Source of the DNA: Symsagittifera roscoffensis
Lineage: Eukaryota > Xenacoelomorpha > Acoela > Convolutidae
Direction of reading: 5' to 3'
Length of the DNA stretch: 64,000 nt
Assembly (NCBI RefSeq): GCF_963678635.1
Contig: NC_087069.1
Location: 38,339,076 to 38,403,075, forward strand
Shown here: positions 43,449-53,600 of the stretch, one piece after another
Layout of the letters: the number at the start of each line of letters is the position of its first letter
Position numbering within the stretch: the stretch's first letter is position 1
Translations under genes and position numbers: made by a program
The notes under the pieces: model-generated
Seen by the model: only the letters and a program-made list of their open reading frames with translations
Told to the model about the DNA's origin: nothing
Database searches by the model: none

Positions 43449-43937
43449 ATGGCTGCAGCTATGTGTCAAGCTCTTCCCAGCTTTTATTCAGAGTATTGTC
43501 AAAAATCGCTATTTATTTCCGTTTCCAGTGATTTTTACGAAAAATATATAGTAACCAATAATTTTTGTGTCTCTACCCACAATTCTTACTGTTCTGTGGA
43601 AAATTGTAAGTTCCACATACTTCTGATTGGTTCATCTTTCGATCAAATTTTACAACGATTGGGTAATTTTCATTTCACAAACCAAATTATCGATTGTCTT
43701 TACACTCTGTACAAATACAGATTTTATTCGAATGTTATTTCATCAACTGGCGAAGTTTTCAATCAACTTGATCCAGCTGTTCATCACAATTTGAAATGGA
43801 AAGTAGCAGAAAAAATGCCAAGTGTTGCAAAGAAAAGACTGTTACGCAAAAAATTCAAACGTCACTATTTATGTTCTAACCAGAAACTAGCTTCCACACA
43901 AACTATTGGTTCAGCTTTTCTAGAAAGAGTTCGTTAA
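43449..43937 (+). CDS. Plus-strand Maverick protein of unknown function
   Basis: A 162-codon frame from ATG 43449 (MAAAMCQALPSFYSEYC), preceded by a TATA box and an acceptor-like gttccag directly before the ATG. The N-terminal half is Cys-rich with alternating strands (CSVENCKFHILLIGSSFDQI). The C-terminal third is basic (KKRLLRKKFKRHY). Apart from PolB it is the only rightward gene. No family recognised. Confidence 0.55.
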   Translation: MAAAMCQALPSFYSEYCQKSLFISVSSDFYEKYIVTNNFCVSTHNSYCSVENCKFHILLIGSSFDQILQRLGNFHFTNQIIDCLYTLYKYRFYSNVISSTGEVFNQLDPAVHHNLKWKVAEKMPSVAKKRLLRKKFKRHYLCSNQKLASTQTIGSAFLERVR

Positions 43938-44159
43938 GTACAAAACTCAAAATATGAACATGATTTGTTAAAAATAATTGACTGTTTTATTGATGGTTAT
44001 GGATTTGTAAATAGTGATCATGTCAATTTTTCAATAAAAATCTTCTGATATTCCATTTATTTTCTCTCATATGTTTACAAAATTAACTTTAATTACCGAA
44101 AAAAAATCACCGTTAAAACGTTAAAAAACGTTAAAAACGTTAAAAAAATTTTCAAACAT

Positions 44160-44640
44160 GTAAGAAAGATGTAATATTTGTTTTGATTTTCAAAAAGTTG
44201 CAAAAAAAAACATTTCAATTTTTTTAACAAGTTGTAAAAAAAGTTTCAATTTTTTTGACATAACGCGAAAAGTGTTTCAACTTTTTGAGAAGATGCGAAA
44301 AATGTTTTACTTTTTTTCGATAAAATGCGAAAAGTGATTCAATTTTTTCGACAAAATGCGAAAAGTGTTTTACTTTTTTCGATAAAATGCGAAAAGTGTT
44401 TCAATTTTTTCGACAAAATGCGAAAAGTGTTTTACTTTTTTCGATAAAATGCGAAAAGTGTTTCAATTTTTTCGACAAAATGCGAAAAGTGTTTTACTTT
44501 TTTCGATAAAATGTGAAAAGTGTTTCAATTTTTTCAACAAAATGCGAAAAGTGTTTTACTTTTTTCGATAAAATGCGAAAAGTGTTTCATTTTTTTTCGA
44601 TAAAATGCGAAAAATGTTTCAATTTTTTCTACAAAAGGCT
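44160..44640. repeat. 32 bp minisatellite inside the Maverick
   Basis: About a dozen copies of a 32 bp unit, aaaatgcgaaaagtgtttca plus attttttcgac. Two variants alternate (ttcaatttttt-cgac and tttactttttt-cgat), giving a 64 bp higher-order period. Copies near 44165-44290 are degenerate. The 44513-44758 frame is a product of this array. Confidence 0.85.
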
Positions 44641-44875
44641 AAGTGTGTACAAGATGCAATATCAATTAGCTATCTTTTTACTTGTGTACAGTTTTTCTAG
44701 TGTTTTTCCGAAATTTTTTTACATGTGTGCGAGTTCGGAGCACTTAACTAAGTTCTAATTGTTTTTCAATGGTTTACCTTGAACCTCTCATCTATTCTCA
44801 TAATTAAAATGAAATTGAAGAAATTAATTACAGAAAACGAAGTCAAAACCAAACAACCATTATTTACAAAAACAT

Positions 44876-45370
44876 TTAATCAAAGAGCTGTCGAGCAGCA
44901 GAAGAGTTCTGGAGGTTCTCTATAGAACGCAGAGCTGGACGAGGTTCGATTGCTGGTGGTTGTTGTGGAGGAGTGTTTTGAGGAGTCATTGCTTCTGAGA
45001 ATCCCTCATCTTCATCTATTGTGATTGGGTTTTCGACTGATCCTACCTCCTCCCAAGGAAACAGGAAGTCGTCGACTGGTTGAGCCACAAATCTTGAGTC
45101 CGGAATCTCGGGATAACTCATTCCCACATGATCAGAAACTTCCCCCATCATTTGCATTGTTCCAAGTTGGTTCTCTGTGATGGGAACTTGCATCATATGA
45201 TGTTCGTTGAAATCCCTTTGCATCACTTCCACCATGTGCCAGACTTGGATTGGGATATCCATTCGTGCCAGAAAAACTCCAGAGACTGTTTCTCGCACTT
45301 GAATTTGTACTAGATCAGGTGAGAATTCTACATAGTATATGAGGTTGCTGTTTTGCACTGAGAAGATCAT
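44876..45370 (-). CDS. Acidic protein with PC4-like N-terminus, paralog 3
   Basis: A 164-residue frame from ATG 45370. The N-terminus (SNLIYYVEFSPDLVQIQVRE ... ARMDIPIQVWHMVEVMQRDF) has the strand, strand, then W-containing helix pattern of the PC4-like modules in the two neighbouring genes. The rest is acidic and Pro/Gln-rich (PITIDEDEGFSEAM, NTPPQQPPAIEPRPAL) and ends in AARQLFD. An acidic tail after an ssDNA-binding fold is a common design in replication proteins, but this is inference. Confidence 0.5.
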   Translation of the reverse strand: MIFSVQNSNLIYYVEFSPDLVQIQVRETVSGVFLARMDIPIQVWHMVEVMQRDFNEHHMMQVPITENQLGTMQMMGEVSDHVGMSYPEIPDSRFVAQPVDDFLFPWEEVGSVENPITIDEDEGFSEAMTPQNTPPQQPPAIEPRPALRSIENLQNSSAARQLFD

Positions 45371-45379
45371 TTTGAGCAA

Positions 45380-46183
45380 TAAATTGAGTACAAGAGTAAA
45401 AATAAAAGAGTTGAGAGAGGGATAGATGACGGAAGATAAGTTGAAATTAGGATGTTTAGAGCTGAGAGAGGAGGTAGTTGACGGTAGTTAAGTTTAAAAT
45501 AAAATGATTTTTAGTTAAGAGAGAGGGGTACCTTCAACTCGACTGTGTGGGTTTAACCAATCAGAATTGATTTTCCTTATTTGGATTGTAGTCGTGTCCA
45601 ATCAGATTTCAGCTTCCTTTTATGGGATTCTTGGATAAAAGTCGTATCCAATCGGAAACAAAGCTCCATTTTGGATTTTGTCGTTTCCAATCACAAAAAC
45701 GTTCAATTTTGTTCTAGTTGTCGTATCCAATCAGAAGACTCTTTTAAGGACTTAAATCTTCCAAATAAGTAAAAATATACACAAAAGCAATAGCAAAAAT
45801 AAATGACCAAAAGTTGTTTGCAGTAAAAATAAGAAATATTGCTGATATAAGTAACAAAAGAAAGAAAAGTAATAAAAGTAACATCTCTGCAACTTTTTTC
45901 ATCAAGTTAATTGAATTTTTTGTATGTAATCAATGAGAAATTGTTGATTTTTGAGTTGATAGTCAAGTTCTTTGATTTTGATGTAAATCTGGGAAGATAA
46001 CTCAAAGTTGACGAATTTTTCAAAGCAGATTTCTGGAAATCTGATTCCAAACCGAATCAAGCAGGATTTTGAACTTTGAAAATCTTTAAGGAAATGAAGG
46101 AATAAAGAACTTTGCTGAAGTGTTTTTACAAATTTGGGTTTTGGATAGGGGATTAAAAAAGTTTTTGATATATTATCGTACGA
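45380..46183. other. Maverick intergenic region with CCAAT sites
   Basis: Separates two minus-strand genes. It holds five CCAATC motifs (45557-45735) and AT-rich sequence. No open frame I would support. Confidence 0.5.
45557..45735 (+). promoter_or_regulatory. Array of CCAAT motifs
   Basis: Five CCAATC sites at 45557, 45598, 45648, 45687 and 45727, spaced 39-50 bp. Four are preceded by gtcgt(a/g/t)t-type sequence and three are followed by AGA. They lie 190-365 bp upstream of the minus gene starting at 45370. Inverted copies (ttctgattgg, ttctgattag) sit at 46551 and 46600, upstream of the next minus gene. CCAAT boxes bind NF-Y-type factors; regulation is inferred. Confidence 0.5.
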
Positions 46184-46528
46184 TTATTTGATCAATTTCA
46201 AATTCTCGAGAATAAACAAAATTTCTTTCCTTGTGAGGTGTAATTCAGCCGTAAATTTAAAACTTTGATACACAATATGTGAATCAAAAGTAAACTCTTT
46301 GATTGAGTAAGTTTCTCTGAAGAGACCTTTACTTAGTCGGATAACTCTATTTTGTACAATAAAGACGTCCAAAAAATTATGAAAAAAGTAAGCGTCAACA
46401 TCTATTTCATCAATAAGAAAATCAATTGGAATTTTTCTTTTTTCGTATAAAGTAACTCGAGGAAGCTCAAATGTTTTTTGATAGACATTTTTCAAATAAT
46501 GACTAAGGTTTTTAGAAAAAATAAACAT
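46184..46528 (-). CDS. Possible fourth PC4-like protein
   Basis: I prefer ATG 46528, giving 114 residues, because the sequence upstream of it contains promoter-like ttctgattgg motifs. The protein ends FKFTAELHLTRKEILFILEN, similar to the strand-helix end of the PC4-like paralogs. The middle (KRKIPIDFLIDEIDVDAYFF) is strand-rich. The match is weak. Confidence 0.4.
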   Translation of the reverse strand: MFIFSKNLSHYLKNVYQKTFELPRVTLYEKRKIPIDFLIDEIDVDAYFFHNFLDVFIVQNRVIRLSKGLFRETYSIKEFTFDSHIVYQSFKFTAELHLTRKEILFILENLKLIK

Positions 46529-46842
46529 TTCACTTTTAGAAAACGCTGAGTTCTGATTGGTTGATTTCCAACAAACAGTGTTACTAAAAAAATACTCAAT
46601 TCTGATTAGTTGATTTTCTCTAATAAAAAGCAAAAAAAACTTATTTCATTCTGATTTTCTTTTACGTTAAAAGCAACTGCTCTATACTTTGATTAACTAC
46701 TTGAAATAAATTTCAAATATTTTTAACAAGTAAGTAAAAAAAATTTTTACTAAATTTTTTGGAACATTTCAAATCTCCCAATTTGATATGTGCCAAGTAC
46801 TAACAGCTTTACAATAATGCCTAAAAATTCTCCCATTTTTAG

Positions 46843-49800
46843 ATGCCGTCGCTGAATAGAAACGAGAAAGTGCAGTGTGGGGATTGTGGAAACATGTATG
46901 TTCGTCAACATGCGGCTCGACACCGCAAAAGCTGTCAAGCAGGGGTTATTTCTTGTCCTGATTGTAAGTATTTCACTTACAATAAACAAGAAATGAATTA
47001 TCACGTGGCCAAAAAGCATGCTCCATCAACTTCCAAGCAATCAACGGTTTGCTCGTCTTGTGAGCAGGAGTTTCCGAGTTACTACTCTCTCCAACAACAT
47101 CGGAGAAAAGAACATGGGGTGAAACAACGGAAACCAAGTGATACCGTGGCAGACTTGAACAAGATTGTGGAGGGGGAAGGGGAAGATGGAGTGAAACTCA
47201 AAGAGGAGTTGAGTGCTTGTCAGCATTTCTTGGTGGACACTGAGATAGAGAATGGGAGGCATAAGGTATTTAACTTTCAAATGTCAAAGTTAGATACCAA
47301 GATTATCAACGAGAAATTTGAAGAAGTCTTCAACAAGCTAGATTCCGCTGCAAAAATCAATATTGCTCTTGGATTTGTTCTCCGTAATGTCGAAACGGGA
47401 GAATATCGGTATTACTATGCACACGAAAACAATACTTTGTTCGAAAAATCGCATTTACTGTGTACTAAAGCGGATTTGATTACAATCCAAGGAAAAGTTG
47501 AAAAGTATGATATCGTTGAGCAATGCACCCAAGAACGTCAGAACACAAAGTGGAGGTTCAAGTTGATCACAAATGTTACTATTTTTGCTGCACTACTGAA
47601 AAACATCCCAATGGGATGTCCAGACTCTGTGTTGCCTGAACCTTTACTGGAAAACCATTCAGTAAACTGTCTTTTATCGGATAAAGATAAACAACCATAC
47701 AAAGATCATCTTTGTCTTTTCCGTGCATTAACAATGTATTTGTATGGTCATAGTAACCTTGATGCTCATACATCTGAGCTGTTTACAGAGTTTATATCAA
47801 AATCTGGATACGATCCGAAGAATTTTTGTGGAGTGTCAATCGATGATTTACCTCTTGTAGAGGGAATAGTTGAACGAAACATATTCATTTACGATTTTGA
47901 TATTCAAGAAGGAGAATATGTTGGAGAATTAGCCAGGCGAAGTATTGGAAAATTTGAAAAAACGATCAAATTGCTAAGATTCAACAACCATTTTATTCAC
48001 ACGAATGATATTGATTCTTTCTTCAAGTGTTTTCGATGTCCGAGCTGTGACTGTTTCTTCAACAGATCAGACAACTTCAACTGACATCTTCTAACTTGTA
48101 AAGATCGAGTGCGACATATTTATCCCAAAAATGCGTACACACTACGGGAAACAATATTCGAGAAATTGGATGGCTTCAACATTCCCTACACTGAAGGTCA
48201 GAAATTATTTAGCAATGTTGCAGTTTTTGACTTCGAATCGATTTGTGTTCCCACAGAAGAATTGAAAGCAACTGAAACAACTACTTGGATTGGAAAACAT
48301 GTCCCTATTTCCGTATCAATATCTTCAAATCTGCAAGATGCTCCAATTTTCTTGTGTGAAAAAGATCCAGAACTTCTAATAATTTCTTTTGTTTCCAGCT
48401 TGGAACTTCTGGCTGAAAAAAGTAAACTACAAATGAGAACCAAGTATCAAGAAATCGAAAACACTGTCAATGATCGAGTCAAAAAGATCTTTGATAAGCT
48501 TAATGCTAGAACTTCAACTAAAAGACTAGAAGTCTTCGATTATGAAGATGAATGTGTTGAGGATGGCGACGAAGATGACATGTCAACACAATTCTTGAGA
48601 ATTCAAAAACATCAGTTGATCGACTTGAAACAGCATTTAGAGCGTTATGTTAATACCTTACCGGTGTTCGGTTTCAATAGCGGCAGATACGATCTGAACC
48701 TTATCAAATCTTATTTGATTCCATACCTTATATGTGACAAAGAAATCGAACCAACAGTCATTAAAAAAGCAAATGACTTCATATCATTCAAATTTGGAGA
48801 TGTTCAGTTTTTGGACATAATGAAACTTCTTGGAGGGGCAACAACATTGGATTCGTTTCTGAAAGCTTATAAAGCAAGTGAGACCAAAGGTTTTTTCCCT
48901 TACGAATGGTTTGACAGTCCAGACAAGCTTGACTGTACGGAGTTGCCTCCATATGAAGCCTTTTTCAGCAAACTGAGCAACCACAACCCTCTCGAGAAAG
49001 ATTTCAACGATTACCAAAAACTGGTTAATGGAGGACTTGATCAACAAAGTGCGCTGAAAAAGTTGCGTATTCAATCAATTCCACCTACAGGTTTTGAAAG
49101 TTACTCGTATTTGAAAAACATCTGGGAACAACAAAGCATGATTACTTTCAAAGACTTCTTACGATGGTACAACAACAAAGATGTTGTTCCTACTCTTGAA
49201 GCTATGCAAAAATTGATAGAGTTTTACCATGATAAGGGAATTGACATGCTGAAACTGGGATGCACGCTTCCAAATCTTGCAAATATCTGCTTACACAAGT
49301 CGACAAATCACAAATTTTACCCGTTCTTTGAAGGAAATAAAGATTTATGTGAGAAAATTAGAGAAGACATGACTGGTGGTCCATCAATAGTTTTTACGCG
49401 AAAAACTGTTGTCGATCAAACTTATATTCGTAACTCGTCAAATATTTGTAAGACAATTGTTGGAATTGACGCTAGCCAATTATATCCATTCTCAATGTGT
49501 CAAGAGATGCCAACCGGACTTTACACAAGATAGGAGTATGACTCTGAAACTGATCGTTTTAAAGCTAGAAATAACAGAACAAGAAATTTCGAGAACATGG
49601 TTATGTCCTTTTATCAAGAATTGAGACCAGAGTGTAAAATTCAGAGTTTTTACACAACCGGAAAGCAGAAAAAAATTGACTGTTTTCATGTTGATGGTTA
49701 CTGTGATCACTGTAAAACAGTATTTGAAGCTATGGGTTGCTACTATCATTTCTGTTCATGTCAAGAAACCCGTCCATCGTTGTCAGAACAAGATATTGAA

Positions 49801-51194
49801 AGGGGAAATAAGAAGCGAGAAATGGATGAGTTGAGACGAGAGTATATAAAAGAAAGAGGTTACAAAATTCAGAAAATGTGGGAGTGTGAGTGGTGGAAGC
49901 ATTTCAAAACAGATTCGTCAATCAAGAATCATGTCAAGACAAATTTTCCTTATAAAAGACCTCTGTCTACTGATTCTTTACTTGAAAAAATAAAGAACAG
50001 ATCTCTTTTTGGTTATGTGCAATGCGATTTAATAGTTCCTGACGAGTTGAAGCCTACATTTTCAAATTTTCCTCCAATATTCAAAAACATTGACGTCTCC
50101 CGAAATGATATTGGAGAGTACATGAAAAACTATGCCGAAGAAAACGATTTGCTGAAAAACCCACAACGAATGTTGATTTCCAGTTTTAAATTAGAAAATG
50201 GTACAATCATCACTCCACTTCTTAACTTCTATTTAAGTCTTGGACTTCAAAGTACAAAAATTTATCGATTTGTTGAGTACACACCAAGGAAATGGTTCAA
50301 CAAATTTGTTCAATCTGTTGTTGATGCTCGACGAGAAGGAGACGAGAATCCACATTCTGGAGTTGTTGCTGAGACGATGAAGCTTCTCGGTAACAGTTCG
50401 TACGGTTATCAAATTATGGACAGATCCAGACACACGATAACCAAATATCTCGGCGATGAGAAGACACACAAAGCAATAAATGAGAAGTTTTGCAAGCGAT
50501 TGAATATTGTGAAAAAGGACTTATATGAAGTAGAACTATTGAAGTCAACAATTGAACATAGAGAACCAATTATTGTAGGTTTTTTCATTCTTCAATACGC
50601 CAAACTTAGAATGTTGGAGTTATACTACAACTTCTTCCACAAGTATTGCGATGAGAATAAATTCGAGGAGTTGGAGATGGATACGGACTCTTTGTATCTA
50701 GCATTAGCAGAAGATAACCTGGACGATTGTATATTACCAAAGAAGAAAGCTCAGTGGACACTTAATCGTCGAAATGATTGTAGAGATGACTTTATAGCTG
50801 ATGCAGATAAGAATTTTTTCCACGTACATGCTGCGCTGTTCACAAAAAGCATGACAAACGAGAACCTGGATTATTCAAAGAAGAATTTCGCTGTACTGAA
50901 ATGTTGTGCCTGTTCAGCAAGACGTATTACTGCTATGATAGTAAGAGCGACAAATTCAAATTTAGCAGCAAAAGACTCAACAAAAGAACGCTAGAAGACA
51001 CTGGGGATGGATCAATGTCTAAATACAGACGAGTTCTTGACGAAGCTGTAAATTTGAAGTCGACCAATCGCGGATTCAAAACCTCCAACCATTTAGTTGG
51101 AACATATGAACAAACTAAAAAAGGACTCAGTTACTTTTACCCGAAAAGGGAGGTACTTAATGACGGAATACATACTAAGCCCTTGAATTTGTAA
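46843..51194 (+). pseudogene. polB: Protein-primed DNA polymerase B of the Maverick (two stops, one frameshift)
   Basis: The ATG directly follows a perfect acceptor (ccatttttag). Order: three C2H2-like fingers (VQCGDCG, ISCPDCKYF, TVCSSCEQEF); an OTU-like region (DHLCLFRALTMYLYGHS to FNNHFIHTND); a further Cys finger (FRCPSCDCFF); exonuclease motifs FDFES (about 48229) and FGFNSGRYDLNLI. Polymerase motifs follow: A, GIDASQLYPFSM (about 49465); B, KLLGNSSYGYQI (about 50380); C, EMDTDSLYL (about 50675). TGA at 48082-48084 and TAG at 49531-49533 are in frame. Near 50900 the frame shifts and continues to 51194 with TYEQTKKGLSYFYPKR. About 1,450 codons in all. It would replicate the element from protein-linked ends. 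Confidence 0.95.
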
Positions 51195-51451
51195 GTTTAT
51201 TCTATAAACTGTAGTAAAACTTCATACCATACAATGATTTATATGTTCTTCAACTTTTCAACAGTAATAAAACAATTTAGAGTAATTTAATTTTTTTTCT
51301 GAAAAATTTTATTTCTTCTTTGAAGCTTCAGTTAGGTTTCAGCATAGTTTCAGACACTTTCAATTTAAACTCTAAGGGTTTAAAACAAAATAAAAATCAT
51401 ATCTTAATACAATGAAAAAATCTATAACCTATCGCATTGGTGTAGAGAATC
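51195..51451. other. Maverick non-coding region between polB and right TIR
   Basis: AT-rich, probably the polB 3' untranslated region; an aataaaacaa near 51265 could serve as a polyadenylation signal. Confidence 0.4.
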
Positions 51452-51667
51452 TTAAAAAATTCGGGCGCCAAAACTTTTTCTGAAACTTACCATCTGAAAC
51501 CTACCATCTTAATACATGGGAAACCTATTTCCTACCTTAATACATTGGAAATCTATTCCCTATCTTAATACATAGCTTGGAGACCGGATACTCTATTCCC
51601 TATCTTAATACATGGGGGTCTCCACCCACCCCCCCCCCCCCCCTGATCACCTCACTCATATACTACT
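51452..51667 (-). repeat. Right TIR of the Maverick
   Basis: Inverse of 33838-34053, including the C14 tract, three ccctatcttaatacat-type repeats and the tcatatactact end. It is followed directly by the target duplication gtaaag at 51668-51673. Confidence 0.95.
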
Positions 51668-51774
51668 GTAAAGATTATTAAGTAATTTGCCCCATTTTTG
51701 GGGGTTTAGCTATTTTTATGCGAACGAAGTAATATGCGAATTTATATTAATTACTCTTCGACTTTTATTAAATT

Positions 51775-52696
51775 ACCCGGGTTGACGTCCGAAGAAGAAA
51801 AATGCTTATCATAAAGTTTCATATATGAAAACTATGGAAAAAATGCTTATCATAAAAAATTCATACAAATTTAAAAATTGTTTTGAAAATTTTTAATGAA
51901 CATTTTTGGTCTACTTGCCTCTTCTGAAGCTTTCTGGTCATTAAAAAATGATTTAAAATTTTAAGTAAAAAAATGTTGATAATACAATTTTTTCATAAAC
52001 AAAAACAAAAATCTGAGGCAAAAAAATTTAATTCTTTGTTTTTGGCTGCAAACTTGCCTTTGTGCTAAAATATAAATTTTACGAAAAACAAATTTGGAAG
52101 CAAAATTTGACTTTCTGTGTTTATAACGTAGTCCAGGATGTGTTTTTCACCCAAAAAATCCCAAAATCACAAAAAAGTGTTTTTTTTTTGTAAACACGAT
52201 TATTATCTTTTGTTTCAATTGCTAACATAAAAATAACTTTGTAGAAAAACAGGCCTTTTTTTCTCAACCATCAAAATTTTCAAATTAAAAATTATCTAGT
52301 CATATTCAAAAAGTTAATTTTTTACTATACAATTCCATGTAAAAATGATCAAACTAACTTTACGGCTATATCACCTAATGCAGTTTATCTGCGTGGTAAC
52401 TGCCAGTTATACTCTGGGTTGTCCTATGAGAAAAAATCCTTGGTTAGTGTTTCGGTTGAAACATGAAATTTCGAAATAATTTTTTTTGTATTTTCGTTTA
52501 TGGAATAAATGCTTATCATACAATTTCATAATATCGAAAAAAAACACTTATCATACAACTTCAATTCTGGAAAAAAATGCCTATTTTGCTATTTTCATAC
52601 ACTTACTTTTGCTCTATGAAATTGTATGAAAGAGTATGATAAGCATTTTTTTCATATAAGAAAATTGTATAATAAGCATTTTTTGTTAACCCGGGT
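51775..52696. mobile_element. ACCCGGG-TIR transposon, copy 4
   Basis: The best termini of the family: tacccgggttgacg at the left and gttaacccgggta at the right, each next to TA. The 0.92 kb interior shares the tttataacgtagtccagg, gcagtttatctgcgtgg and tagtcatattcaaaaagtt blocks with copies 1-3. It starts about 100 bp beyond the Maverick. Confidence 0.85.
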
Positions 52697-53205
52697 ATCT
52701 TAGCTATAATATTTACAATTTGACTTATACCATTTGGACTAACTTCACAGGTGACAGGAAAAAAAGTTAAGACATGCTCCGCTCCGCTCTTGTCTTCCAC
52801 GTTAAAATAGGCATGTTTAGGAATGTTTGCTCAAGTGTGGTTTTTTGTTCAGAAAAAAATTGAAAAAAATTGTAAGCCATTGTAAAGGCATCAATCACTG
52901 CCTTAAGCTCAAAACCTTTAAAAACATTTTTAAAGATCATTTTTCGTTTAAGCAAAGTTGGAAAATGTCCAGCTGATATTGCGGATGAAACCGAAACCTA
53001 ATATATCATTCTACTGTCTCGTAGGCGATGATTTAATTAAGTTCAGAAACCATGTCATACTGAACGGGGACTATCTATTTAGTCCCATTGATAAGTTTTT
53101 GACACAAAGTGAATCATTTTCTACTATACGTAGCGGCAAAGAAGACTGTTAATTGAAAGATTTTAGGAAACTAAATCATTTTTGAAACATTCGCCAGCTT
53201 TTAAA
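52697..53205. other. Non-coding spacer
   Basis: Short frames at 52767-52955 (minus) and 52958-53152 (plus) have no recognised domain or splice support. Confidence 0.35.
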
Positions 53206-53600
53206 AACAAAAACTAATTTTTAAACTGAAACTGCCACAATCAGTTTTGAAGTTTTTAACTTTCCAAGTCGATTGAAGTTTTACCAATTGAAGAGGTTGC
53301 TTTTTAATATTTGGTTATAGGAAATGGTCTCGAAATAATATTTGTTAGGTAACCTGATTAATTAGGCGAAATTTTGTGTAGACTTTACTAAAAGCGGATG
53401 TTGAAGAGATGATTTGAAACACAAACTAATAAATTAAACACTTTACCCTCAAAAATTGTATCCAAATTTGTTACGCCCTCCTTTTTGGTCCAAAAACAGA
53501 AAAAATGAATCAAAAATCTTCCTTTTTTGAGAAAACTAAGGCTTCAAAATTTCTCACCTTGAATTTGGCCCAAAATTGCTTAAACTGCAAATACGGAAAA
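53206..53600 (+). repeat. Diverged direct copy of the palindrome arm
   Basis: Matches 53935-54350 in order: aactttccaagtcgattgaa, atgttgaagagatgatttga and tttttggtccaaaaac blocks, at clearly lower identity than the two palindrome arms share. Confidence 0.65.

Larger units (their letters stand above)
33838..51667. mobile_element. Maverick/Polinton DNA transposon, complete but inactivated
   Basis: 17,830 bp bounded by inverted repeats that start agtagtatatgagtgagg and by an exact 6 bp direct duplication, gtaaag (33832-33837 and 51668-51673). A 5'-AG terminus and 6 bp duplication are hallmarks of Mavericks/Polintons. It carries the family's core set: PolB, integrase, adenain-like protease, packaging ATPase, major and minor capsid proteins. 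Most genes run on minus from the middle towards the left end, and PolB runs on plus towards the right end. Several nonsense codons and frame changes make it non-functional as read. Confidence 0.97.

Noticed and set aside
44262-44636. CRISPR-like regular repeats
   Set aside because: Units are contiguous without unique spacers, and the host is eukaryotic; it is a minisatellite.
48082-49533. Programmed stop readthrough or selenocysteine at in-frame stops of PolB
   Set aside because: Stops of all three types occur in several genes together with frameshifts, so pseudogenisation or sequence error is simpler.
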